NCBI RefSeq assembly: GCF_002836355.1
Contig: NZ_PJCA01000031.1
Span: forward strand, 1,488,001-1,552,000
DNA length: 64,000 nucleotides
Source: Moritella sp. Urea-trap-13
GTDB lineage: Bacteria > Pseudomonadota > Gammaproteobacteria > Enterobacterales > Moritellaceae
Reading direction: 5' to 3'
Within the stretch, counting starts at the first letter, position 1. The number at the start of each line of letters is the position of its first letter. Positions 35,003 to 43,897 of this stretch are shown piece after piece. The position numbers and the translations under genes were made by a program. The notes beneath the pieces were generated by a model. The model did not search any database and had not been told where the DNA came from. It worked only from the letters and a program-made list of their open reading frames with translations.

Positions 35003-37765
35003 TTAGCTAAACGAGAGTTCTCGGCTATGCGCAAGTTCACCTTGCTCAATAGCTTCCATTGATACCCCCGTGACTAATTCGACCACCGCAGGTGATATAG
35101 CTTTAACAAATACTTTATGGCCATCGGTTGGTCCATCAAAGACAACTCGAGTATAATTTAAACTCGGATCATCCTCTGACATATTACCTGTATTTGCCAC
35201 CGCTGCTTGAGTCGTTACAATCCGGAAAGTTCCTTCACGAATAGGGCCAACTTGTACCCATTCTTGATAGTCATCTCCTTGAGCAATACTGACTTCAAAC
35301 TTCTTACGACGTATACGACCTATCGAATAAGCGAATGGAGCCTGACCACCAGTTTGTACCGCTGTATGGTTAATGACTTTGGTTGTTGAACCTGGAGTTA
35401 GCTTAAGTAAACCCAAGGCAACACCTGTTTTACAAGTTGGTTGGTATAAATCGTCTTTATCATATTCAAGCGGTAAATAGACCAATATATCAGGGCTATT
35501 CTCACCCCAAACCATTTTCTTTTTATTAAAAAAGTTGATCTCTTGAAGCATTTCACTTACTGGACGCAAACCAAATAATCGAATATAAGTAAATACATCA
35601 GATTCAGAGTAAACATCTAATAACTGAGCAAAAGCTAACTCTCCGACATTATCAATATATAATTGTTTTAACTCAATATCATTCAACTCTGACACATTAG
35701 TTTCTACAACGTTATCTTTTCGGTTTAAGCCTTGTATCTCAGCTGTTTTATCGAAAATTTCAGTAACTATGTCTGAACGGCTCGAGTTACCAGCAAGCAA
35801 TACATGTACTTTATCAATCTGTTCACCAGTAAAAGCTTTTTTCATGGCCGTATAAAAGTTATCTACACCTTCAAAAATTCGATTACGTAAGTAAGTAAGT
35901 AATTCTTCTTTATTTATTTCAATGTCACAGCTTTGATTATCTCCATCACGCTTCAACAAGTGTAATTTAATCACACCATTGTTCGCTTTAGGTAACTCGC
36001 CAGTTTCCCATAGAGGACGTAAAGCAGACATCAACATTAATGTATTAGTTTGTGCCGCTTGTGTTTTATCAATAAACATTTCAGCGCCTGAAAACTCTTT
36101 AGCATCTAAAGGTTTCGTGAACGTTATTTTATGTTCTCGACATATTTTCAAATTAGACTGGAACGTTAAATAAGCCATATTTTCAAGTAAGTTTTCGCCT
36201 CCTAAAAATTTATCGCCCGCAGAACCAAAATGCTCAAAGACTTCTTCGTAGCCAAGATTTTCTTCATCTTCGTCAGCCCAACGGTATAAACCAAAATCAA
36301 AGTCTGTGGTACCTCCACCAAAGTCAAAGACTGCATAAGGGGTGCCTTCTTCTGTTGGTTCTATATTCAAGCGGTCTAATGCACTAGCAGCATAAGCGGC
36401 TGGTTCAGATGCTCTTTCCTCAACAAAAAAATCTTTAAAGATAGGTTGTGAAATTAAGCTTTTTGGTAAACTACGCTGTAAGCCACGCGAGAATGACGAT
36501 AGTATCTTCGCTTTCGCTTCTTTAGGGTAATCAATAGGAAACGTCATATAGTAATTTAAGAAGATACCGCGTTGACGCCAATTAATATTCATTCCTAAAA
36601 ACCAAGCATAAAGCTCTATTGGATCAAATTCATCAGCATTACTAACAGATAGCTCAGTTAAATCACTTAACTCTTTCGCTTCTAATGGTGACAGAATATG
36701 TTCTTCACCATTCTCTCGGTCGGTAATACGTGTCATTGCATCATTTTCAGCACTACGTAATGCCCACTGTTTCATCTTAGGCAATATGCTTGCGAGCACC
36801 TTCGAGTCACCTTCATTATCTCTGAAGTTTGCTTGAGCTTCATGAGAGCAGCGCACATCATCCCAACTGACATTCGGTCGGTAAGTATCTTTACTCCATT
36901 GTTCTAATAACGATGGAATATTCAAAAATTCTAATACCGTTGGATTTTCATAATGCGATGCTTTTGGCTCTGCATAGAAATCACGAACACCAATACGTAA
37001 TAGTTTATGTTGGTTTTGATCTTCATACGCAACAACCGTACTACTGGTGCCAAAATCAATCGCAACATAAACGCCTTTTTTTACATCTTGTGCAGGATCG
37101 CGACTTTGAATACCAAGTTGTTTTATACCCTCTTGATATTCGTCACCATGAAACTCCCATAAGCCTTTATTTGGATCTGTTAAGCTAATATCGTCTAATT
37201 TAGGTAACCGTACTGAAGAGTAGTCAAGGTTCTTATAGGTAGATTCAATTAACCTGCTAGGTTCAATTTTTTCATTATTAATGCTTAAATATAATTTTGA
37301 AACTATTAATTTTTTAATAAATAAATTGATAGTTTTATTTTCAAACTCTTTATTTACAAAGACCACCCGAGCAGGATTAACGCTCCCATCAGATATACTT
37401 ATAGGTGTCGAGTCTACATCACTATAACCGCTATCATAAATAAAACCATATATAGAAAATAAACGGTTACAGGCACCACTACGATATGGATTAAGTCTAT
37501 TAATTGTAAATTCATTTAATTGATAGTAAGAAGGGACTTTCCATTCAGGCAATTGCATTGAATTAATTTGTTCACTTCGTTTATTCGCATCTAAATATGA
37601 GTATGTGTTTACATCTGAAACTCCATCCCACAAATCGTGAGTCAACCTATCAAATAACGCAATTTCCTTATTATTTTCATCGTATACTTTCCAAAATTGA
37701 TTCGCTGATAACTGTCTTTTAAATTCATTCACAACACTGTTCGTAATTAATGCATCTAAACTCAT
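35003..37765 (-). CDS. Hsp70/actin-fold ATPase with unique N-terminal domain
   Basis: About 230 N-terminal residues of unknown fold precede the Hsp70/actin-type ATPase of this 920-residue protein. The phosphate-1 loop is VYVAIDFGTSSTVVAYE (about 232-248), the phosphate-2 loop YAVFDFGGGTTDFDFG (about 477-492), and the adenosine-region motif HVLLAGNSSRSDIV lies near residue 670. The C-terminal 250 residues are beta-rich, possibly a substrate-binding part. It is not DnaK or HscA. Its start overlaps the stop of 37762-38496 by four bases (ATGA), so it is translationally coupled as the last gene of a six-gene operon that also encodes a HerA-like ATPase. A role in sensing or remodelling invader complexes is an inference. 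Confidence 0.8.
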   Translation of the reverse strand: MSLDALITNSVVNEFKRQLSANQFWKVYDENNKEIALFDRLTHDLWDGVSDVNTYSYLDANKRSEQINSMQLPEWKVPSYYQLNEFTINRLNPYRSGACNRLFSIYGFIYDSGYSDVDSTPISISDGSVNPARVVFVNKEFENKTINLFIKKLIVSKLYLSINNEKIEPSRLIESTYKNLDYSSVRLPKLDDISLTDPNKGLWEFHGDEYQEGIKQLGIQSRDPAQDVKKGVYVAIDFGTSSTVVAYEDQNQHKLLRIGVRDFYAEPKASHYENPTVLEFLNIPSLLEQWSKDTYRPNVSWDDVRCSHEAQANFRDNEGDSKVLASILPKMKQWALRSAENDAMTRITDRENGEEHILSPLEAKELSDLTELSVSNADEFDPIELYAWFLGMNINWRQRGIFLNYYMTFPIDYPKEAKAKILSSFSRGLQRSLPKSLISQPIFKDFFVEERASEPAAYAASALDRLNIEPTEEGTPYAVFDFGGGTTDFDFGLYRWADEDEENLGYEEVFEHFGSAGDKFLGGENLLENMAYLTFQSNLKICREHKITFTKPLDAKEFSGAEMFIDKTQAAQTNTLMLMSALRPLWETGELPKANNGVIKLHLLKRDGDNQSCDIEINKEELLTYLRNRIFEGVDNFYTAMKKAFTGEQIDKVHVLLAGNSSRSDIVTEIFDKTAEIQGLNRKDNVVETNVSELNDIELKQLYIDNVGELAFAQLLDVYSESDVFTYIRLFGLRPVSEMLQEINFFNKKKMVWGENSPDILVYLPLEYDKDDLYQPTCKTGVALGLLKLTPGSTTKVINHTAVQTGGQAPFAYSIGRIRRKKFEVSIAQGDDYQEWVQVGPIREGTFRIVTTQAAVANTGNMSEDDPSLNYTRVVFDGPTDGHKVFVKAISPAVVELVTGVSMEAIEQGELAHSRELSFS

Positions 37766-38496
37766 GATTTGGTTTCCACTAACGGTTTGTATTCTATTTG
37801 TTGTTCTTTATTCAATCCATAAAAAGCTAATTCAGTAACGATGTCACCTCTAGAGTTTAATCGTTGATGGTTTTCATAATCAAAATCATCACCACTTGGT
37901 ACATCAACAACTGAATACTTATCATTAACGTATGATTGGTTATGTAAAGAGACGACTTGAATGGCTAATGCTTTTTCAGCCGCAGTCGCACAACGGGCAT
38001 CAGCTTTACAACGGCGAACGATCGTTTCCCATAACTGCTCGAGTGTGATAAATAATGCACACTGAATAATGAAGGTCGTGAGTTGCTGTGATTCCGACAT
38101 TCTTGAATTAAGGCGAAAAATTAAACTTAACTCCGAATCTTCCAATAACGTTTTAATCGTTAAGAATAACAGTGATAGCTCAGCCCTTATTGGATCAGGT
38201 TTTACTATCAATTTGTCTACTTCAATGACTTTCTCTACCTCAACTATTTTTTCAACTGCTATGAGTTTTTCGAAATCAACAACTCGTTCAGTTTCAGTCA
38301 CATTTTCGACTTTTGAAGTTTTTATTGATTGGTTACCAGTTGAATTAAGCTCTTGATTATTTAATGCACATTGCCGTATTAATGATTGGATCTTAGAGTC
38401 TTGTGACAAGATTAAGCACAAGTCATCATAAGTGAGCTTTTCAGCGAAAAAATTGCCATGTTTTATTTTTTCTAATCTATCGTCATTACTTTTCAT
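37762..38496 (-). CDS. Unknown operon protein with VEK-repeat linker
   Basis: This 244-residue protein has a short N-terminal helical part, a repeated linker (EKIVEVEKVIEVDKLIVKP, about 84-102), and a helical C-terminal domain (about 105-240) rich in Leu and Gln. The linker type is common between domains in large complexes. No family is recognised. It is coupled to the Hsp70-like gene by an ATGA overlap and is likely a partner of it, for example a dedicated co-chaperone or adaptor; that is inference. Confidence 0.6.
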   Translation of the reverse strand: MKSNDDRLEKIKHGNFFAEKLTYDDLCLILSQDSKIQSLIRQCALNNQELNSTGNQSIKTSKVENVTETERVVDFEKLIAVEKIVEVEKVIEVDKLIVKPDPIRAELSLLFLTIKTLLEDSELSLIFRLNSRMSESQQLTTFIIQCALFITLEQLWETIVRRCKADARCATAAEKALAIQVVSLHNQSYVNDKYSVVDVPSGDDFDYENHQRLNSRGDIVTELAFYGLNKEQQIEYKPLVETKS

Positions 38497-38548
38497 TTTA
38501 TTTACCTAAAGCCACACAATAGTCTCTCATCATGTGGCTTTATTATCA

Positions 38549-39190
38549 TTATTCGCGCATTGAACGTAGCATGTCTCGTAATTGTGCATCGTCACTATCT
38601 GGTGCAGTCTTTGCTTCTTGCTTTACTAGATCAGCTTCAACTGAGGCAACTTCTTTTCTATTTAAGCTAGAGTTAAAGTAGTCCCCTACTTTTGAAATAG
38701 ACAAACCTGCATCAAGCATGCTTTTCAAACGGCCGCCATTAAAAAATTCAGGCATTCTTGCCATCATAGGAACTAATGGCGCAATACTAGTACCATAGTG
38801 CTCTTCAATCTGAGCTCCCATTACTACAGAGCAAGCGACTAACTTATCTTTTTCTGATATCTCTTTGGACTTCTCAGGATCAACTTTAAAATTACGGATA
38901 TTTTCCATATATTTTTCATAGTCGCCTTCACAAGAATCCAACGTAATGCCCATTTCTTCGGCTTGAATAATTTTATCGCCAACTTCTTCAGGATCTTCAT
39001 CTACCTGCATAAAACCAAGTGCCTTAGCTATGTTGCAAATAACATTTGCAACACTTTTTAACCCTTCGACAGCCATATTGCCGACTTCACGCACTAAATT
39101 AACAGCTGTTGATGTGAATGAACTAACAGCACTACACACCGAGCTACATGCTGAACTAATAGCGCTACCCACTGAACTCCAAAATCCCAT
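38549..39190 (-). CDS. Unknown protein with hydrophobic N-terminus, paralogue A
   Basis: The first 60 residues of this 213-residue protein are Ser/Cys/Ala/Val-rich and amphipathic (SAISSACSSVCSAVSSFTST), which could insert in or lie on a membrane. The C-terminal 80 residues (MARMPEFFNGGRLKSML, then SKVGDYFNSSLNRKEVASVE) match the neighbouring gene product at 39190-39864 (ARSPVFFNSERLG, DYFSSNLDRKDVAKVE), so the two are paralogues with different N-termini. No known family is recognised. Its start overlaps the previous stop by one base (TAATG), after an AGGAGAG site. Confidence 0.65.
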   Translation of the reverse strand: MGFWSSVGSAISSACSSVCSAVSSFTSTAVNLVREVGNMAVEGLKSVANVICNIAKALGFMQVDEDPEEVGDKIIQAEEMGITLDSCEGDYEKYMENIRNFKVDPEKSKEISEKDKLVACSVVMGAQIEEHYGTSIAPLVPMMARMPEFFNGGRLKSMLDAGLSISKVGDYFNSSLNRKEVASVEADLVKQEAKTAPDSDDAQLRDMLRSMRE

Positions 39191-39864
39191 TATTCTCTCT
39201 CCTGTCTAACATTCTTTAATATTGATACTACTTCATCTTGCTGTAAGTCACCTTCAGCCTGCATTAATAAATCTTCTACTTTAGCAACATCTTTTCTATC
39301 CAAATTTGATGAAAAGTAATCACTAATATCTTTCACTGTAAGGCCAGTGTTATCACACAATGTTAAATACATACCTAAACGTTCACTATTAAAGAAGACT
39401 GGGCTGCGAGCAATTAAAGTAACTAGGTCTTCAGCACATGGGCCGTATTTACTTTCTAATACCGAAATCATCAGAGAGGTTGCGACTGCATGTATATCTT
39501 CATCAGACACCTCTTTTATAACTTCAGGATCAACAGTTGTTTTTTCTATATCCTTTACATTCTTAGATATATCACCACTTTCAAAATCCGTTTTTGAATG
39601 TGCTGTTGATAACGTTTTCTCTCCTAATTCCCTTGCTGATTGAATGTTTTTTAATTCATCCATAACTTCCATAGCTTTAAATAAAGTGTCGGCTATAGGT
39701 TTAATTTTTTCAATTAACATTGGTAGTTTTGTTACAAATGCCTGTACCGCAATACTGGCTTTACTTATTGTTGCTATTAGCGTCGAGGCCATTGCAGTTA
39801 TCTGTGGGATAGCTGCAATAATTACTGCTGGGATCATAATCTTTACCTTTTTTGAGAGAGACAT
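39190..39864 (-). CDS. Unknown protein with hydrophobic N-terminus, paralogue B
   Basis: The N-terminal 70 residues of this 224-residue protein hold a long hydrophobic stretch (MIPAVIIAAIPQITAMASTL, about 10-29) that suggests membrane insertion. The C-terminal domain matches paralogue A next door. A GGGG ribosome site precedes the ATG. Paired paralogues of this kind often form hetero-oligomers; here that is only an inference. It lies 24 bp downstream of the HerA-like gene. Confidence 0.65.
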   Translation of the reverse strand: MSLSKKVKIMIPAVIIAAIPQITAMASTLIATISKASIAVQAFVTKLPMLIEKIKPIADTLFKAMEVMDELKNIQSARELGEKTLSTAHSKTDFESGDISKNVKDIEKTTVDPEVIKEVSDEDIHAVATSLMISVLESKYGPCAEDLVTLIARSPVFFNSERLGMYLTLCDNTGLTVKDISDYFSSNLDRKDVAKVEDLLMQAEGDLQQDEVVSILKNVRQERE

Positions 39865-39888
39865 TTATGCCCCTCATATAGTAGTTAA

Positions 39889-42800
39889 TTAATAGATTTT
39901 ATTTAATAGCTCTCTGAATATTGCTTGATTATCAAAATCCAACACATTATCTATTGCATCTTGAGAGGTGCAATTAAATAAAATATCCAAAACGTCAATA
40001 TATTCTTTTTTATCACTACGGCTTGTTTCATAAGGAAGTTTTAAAATAATATCGCTAATGATATTTTTATCATATTGATGAGTATCATCGATCACATTAA
40101 CAACAAACAGCATATCTTGGGCGATAACTTCCATTGCTTTTGAATGGATACTGTCACCTGCTTTACTTGGTACTTCTGTTACTCTAATTGATTTTTCAAC
40201 TAGGCGATCTAAAGCTAACCAAAACTTATTTTTAAGTCGGCGATACTGCACAATCTCTTGAGGAGTTAACCTTATATCTTCCATACTTAGTTCAGGGAAG
40301 TATTTCATTTGTTGTGCGGTCATTTGTGCTAAACCGATATTCTTTACTAATACCATTAGCTCAGCATCTGTTGCGCTATCATCTGATTCAACTCGATTTA
40401 TTTTTGCATGTGCGGCTTTAGTCCAATCACCTGAATAAGCGATAACCTCACCAATACGTAAATTAGTTAAAAAATCTTTTTGAGTTTCATCAAGTCCAAC
40501 GGTATCGCCAATGACTTCCCTATCATCCCGAGCAAAAAGCTTGTGAATAATCTTTGTATTGGTATTTTTAAGTACTTCAGGTGCCAGTTTATTAGGGATT
40601 TGATCGACAATAACTAAACTTTCACCATATTTACGCACTTCTGCGAGCAAATCAGTAAACATACCAACCGCGTGTTTACGTGAACCCTCTTCACCAGGTG
40701 ATGGTTTTTCAAGTAAACGGTGAGCTTCCTCCATCAAGGTAATATGTTTATAATCTGGCTGTTGTAAAAAACGTAATTTAATCGCTTCAGCAAAGCGAGA
40801 AATGATAAGCCCCATCATCAAACATTTATCTTCAGGTGACTTTAGATCATCTAATTCTAAAACCACTTTTTTATCTAATAATTGGGTCACATCTGTTGAA
40901 ACTTTACAGTTAAGCATTTTACCTTTTGCACCGACGGTTAAGTTTTTAAAGCGAGCAACCAATGAGGCTGTGTAATCAGACTCTAAACGTTGATCAAAGT
41001 TTTTACTTTTAACAACACGTTCCATATTTTTCAGTAAATCATCGACTGTGGGCCAATAAGTGCCATTACATCCCCACGGGTTTTCATGATAGATATTTGC
41101 ATCTTCAGGTTCTTCCCAACCACCAGTATTCCAGCCATAATCTTTATAGCACTCATAAATAGCCTCTTCTAATAAATACGGCATCGCAGCTTCCATTGGG
41201 AATGCAGCTGTGAATGCAGCTTTTAATAAATCTACGTGACTAGTTATCGACTCCCCTTCCATTAATTCAAAAGGGTTAAATCTGAATGGTGCATAGTTCT
41301 CATTACCTAAGGTATAAACTTCCATCCCTTCTATTTCACTTAATAATGAACGATATTCAGTTTTAGCTGGTTCAATAATTAAGAATGGTAATGCTGATTC
41401 GGTTAATAATCGACGGCATGTTGTAGTTTTACCACTACCTGTAACCCCTGCAATAAAGACATGTCGACTTAACATTTCCTTATTGATGCTTAACGGACGA
41501 TTCGTTAGTTCACTTCCTTGATGCATTACATTACCGAGATTAATTGCATCCGATTCATTTGTTTCCTTAGGGTTTAAACCAAAATCAACAGCTTTTCTAA
41601 GCGGTAACCCAGGTAACTCTTTACTTGGTAACGCACAAATTAAACTTAGCTCACGACTTGTTAAACAAGTTCTGAGTTCTATTTTATTTGTGTTTTGTGG
41701 GTGTCCAAAGATCAGGGGTAACTCTTGCCCTATATTATTTTTTGTTTCGATACTCTGGAAATGAGCCAGGATACTCTTCAAATCTCCGGTCACGCCTTGC
41801 GGTAACTCAGTTGCTCTTAATGGACTAAAACTTGAACTATCACCTTGCCACATCGAACATAAATTTCTGACTAAGCGTTGATGGCATAGATGATTTTCAG
41901 CTAGTGCATAGATAGACGTTTTAAAAAAACCTTTAACTAATCCAACATTAATTCGCTCAAATAGTTCTTCATCCATATACTTGAGTAATGCCTGATATTC
42001 TTTATTAATATGCTCAGTACTTGCTGATTCACTACTTGATGACCCCTCACTCCTCGATGTAGATGTCCCTTTATTTGTTCCTTTTGAAATCCCTGAAGAA
42101 ATACCTTTTGAATGCGAATCACTTGAACCATTAGAGCTTGAAGAACCGTTATTACTTTTATTAGTACCTTTGGTATCAGAACTATTAGTACCAGTATTAT
42201 CACCTTTATTGGAGCCATCACTTTTAGAGGCACTCGTGCCTTTATTTTCACCAAACGTTTGTTGCATCGTTGTTTTAGATGACGAGTGTACTTTATTATA
42301 AATATCAAACAATTCTGATTTTAATCGATTTTTCTCTTTCAATGGCATTGCATCACATACAATTAATAACTGCCATGAACCGTCAACACCCAACATACTA
42401 TTAGCTAAATTATCTAATTTTTGAGTATATAAATCTTTACCTTCTCCAGTTTCGTTCACAGAAGGAATACCAGTAATTAAAGAGCCTCGCTTACTTTTCG
42501 CGATTAATCCGAGGACAGTTTCGTCTAACTCTTGCTGAGTAGTGATATCTGATACTGAACTACCGTGAAAATTACCCATAAAACTTTCGCGTAATAGTTC
42601 ACCGTAATCATAAGCATGTAGTCGTCCACAGTCAGGGTGATGATAATCTCGAGTTACACCCAAGAACAACTCAATGCCCTTATCACTACCAGACAATAGA
42701 TATACAAAGTTAAACTCTGGATTATTCATCGTAGATATTACATTTTCAAACGTTTCTCTACGTGGCATGTTATCTTCATGACCAATCTCATTAATTTTAA

Positions 42801-42948
42801 TAAAATGACATTGCTCTGGCAGTATCGCAGGGGAAAATTTGATCTCATCCTGTACGACATCTGTTGCCATAAACATATTTAAATCGAATGGTTTTGGATT
42901 ATGCACTTCTTCAATAAATGATAATTCAGATTTTATTTTACTGTTCAT
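39889..42948 (-). CDS. HerA/FtsK-like (DUF87) ATPase with Ser/Gly/Asn-rich linker
   Basis: This 1019-residue ATPase belongs to the HerA/VirB4/FtsK superfamily. An N-terminal domain (1-220) is followed by a low-complexity linker (about 222-312) made of Gly, Ser, Asn, Thr and Lys. After a middle domain comes the ATPase, with Walker A GVTGSGKTT (about 501-509) and Walker B HITLMEEAHRLL (about 735-746). HerA-like motors act as hexamers on DNA, often with a nuclease; no nuclease is obvious in this operon. The start overlaps the stop of 42945-43766 by four bases. HerA-like proteins are frequent in defence systems (for example Dnd/Dpt and HerA-SIR2). The combination with an Hsp70-like ATPase is unfamiliar to me. 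Confidence 0.85.
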   Translation of the reverse strand: MNSKIKSELSFIEEVHNPKPFDLNMFMATDVVQDEIKFSPAILPEQCHFIKINEIGHEDNMPRRETFENVISTMNNPEFNFVYLLSGSDKGIELFLGVTRDYHHPDCGRLHAYDYGELLRESFMGNFHGSSVSDITTQQELDETVLGLIAKSKRGSLITGIPSVNETGEGKDLYTQKLDNLANSMLGVDGSWQLLIVCDAMPLKEKNRLKSELFDIYNKVHSSSKTTMQQTFGENKGTSASKSDGSNKGDNTGTNSSDTKGTNKSNNGSSSSNGSSDSHSKGISSGISKGTNKGTSTSRSEGSSSSESASTEHINKEYQALLKYMDEELFERINVGLVKGFFKTSIYALAENHLCHQRLVRNLCSMWQGDSSSFSPLRATELPQGVTGDLKSILAHFQSIETKNNIGQELPLIFGHPQNTNKIELRTCLTSRELSLICALPSKELPGLPLRKAVDFGLNPKETNESDAINLGNVMHQGSELTNRPLSINKEMLSRHVFIAGVTGSGKTTTCRRLLTESALPFLIIEPAKTEYRSLLSEIEGMEVYTLGNENYAPFRFNPFELMEGESITSHVDLLKAAFTAAFPMEAAMPYLLEEAIYECYKDYGWNTGGWEEPEDANIYHENPWGCNGTYWPTVDDLLKNMERVVKSKNFDQRLESDYTASLVARFKNLTVGAKGKMLNCKVSTDVTQLLDKKVVLELDDLKSPEDKCLMMGLIISRFAEAIKLRFLQQPDYKHITLMEEAHRLLEKPSPGEEGSRKHAVGMFTDLLAEVRKYGESLVIVDQIPNKLAPEVLKNTNTKIIHKLFARDDREVIGDTVGLDETQKDFLTNLRIGEVIAYSGDWTKAAHAKINRVESDDSATDAELMVLVKNIGLAQMTAQQMKYFPELSMEDIRLTPQEIVQYRRLKNKFWLALDRLVEKSIRVTEVPSKAGDSIHSKAMEVIAQDMLFVVNVIDDTHQYDKNIISDIILKLPYETSRSDKKEYIDVLDILFNCTSQDAIDNVLDFDNQAIFRELLNKIY

Positions 42949-43766
42949 ACCGCACCAACCTTAACCAATAAATTATTTGTTTCTTTGTTCAACTTAACGC
43001 TAAGCACATCTCCATTTTTAGGGAATTCAACGGTGTAGCTTTTTTTAGATCGAGAGTTTAAAGTATATAATGCTGTTCTAACCTTACGTTTTTGCACGTA
43101 CAAGCTGACATTTTCAACGTAAAGATAAAAACCAGAGCCGCTTACACGCATGACCAGACCTTGGGTTTCATTTCCCTTCACTACGGAAACAACATCTGAA
43201 AATTCCGATTGACTATGGTATGAATTTACCCAAACACCTTCATAAGAATCATTATCTACCGTATTTTTTTTAGGTGCACTCTTGGTATGAGTATTAACAT
43301 TACTTGAACGTGTGTTTTTGTTTTTCATATTTTTATTTTGATTAAAATCATTATCTTTACTTAACTTTTTAATTTGTAATAAAGATAATAATTGAGTAGA
43401 TACACCTCTTACTACCAGTCTTCCACTCATAGGTTCAAAGTTTAATAACCCTAAATCTTTGTCACTAACTTTAAATAATTTATCTTTAAGTAAAGATAAA
43501 AAGTCATTCGATGTAGATCCATTAAAAATACTAAGAAACGTAGTTGAAATATAATGATCGTGCTTAAATGAATACAGCGTAATATTCAATTTATCCGATA
43601 CACCTAATGTACCAAATAAGTATTTTTTTAACTTCTTCCAATCATCAAGTATCCACGCTTCAATTCGCGTAGACTTTTCTCCACGTATATAGTGGTACTG
43701 AAATTCACCAGCGAACTCTTTAGTTACGACAAGGTGATTCTGTAATATAAAACAATTTAGTTTCAT
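42945..43766 (-). CDS. Unknown first protein of HerA-Hsp70 operon
   Basis: This 273-residue protein has a folded N-terminal domain (about 1-135), an Asn/Lys/Thr-rich linker (about 137-172), and a beta-rich C-terminal domain (about 173-273). There are no membrane segments and no recognised family. It is the first gene of the operon, with a GAGAG ribosome site, and overlaps the HerA-like start by four bases (ATGA). The promoter should lie in 43767-43897, where I see no AAGCTT palindrome, unlike the neighbouring units. Confidence 0.6.
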   Translation of the reverse strand: MKLNCFILQNHLVVTKEFAGEFQYHYIRGEKSTRIEAWILDDWKKLKKYLFGTLGVSDKLNITLYSFKHDHYISTTFLSIFNGSTSNDFLSLLKDKLFKVSDKDLGLLNFEPMSGRLVVRGVSTQLLSLLQIKKLSKDNDFNQNKNMKNKNTRSSNVNTHTKSAPKKNTVDNDSYEGVWVNSYHSQSEFSDVVSVVKGNETQGLVMRVSGSGFYLYVENVSLYVQKRKVRTALYTLNSRSKKSYTVEFPKNGDVLSVKLNKETNNLLVKVGAV

Positions 43767-43897
43767 CTATTAATTACTCTCTTGTGAATAACTCAACCGT
43801 AAAATAGCATTGGTTTATATGTGTAAAAAACCTTCTAAATGATATATTTACATAAAATAAACACCATTAATGTTAACCATACCTATTTAGTATAGTT

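Noticed and set aside
34861-35049. A 62-codon minus-strand frame between hsdR and the Hsp70-like gene.
   Set aside because: It runs through the bidirectional terminator and into the end of the Hsp70-like gene; no ribosome site or protein-like pattern.
40533-40548. AAGCTTGTGAAT inside the HerA-like gene.
   Set aside because: It is within coding sequence and only the inner part matches; not counted as an operator.
41937-42308. A 123-codon minus-strand frame rich in Val, Leu, Ile and Lys.
   Set aside because: It is an alternate-frame reading of the low-complexity linker of the HerA-like ATPase.
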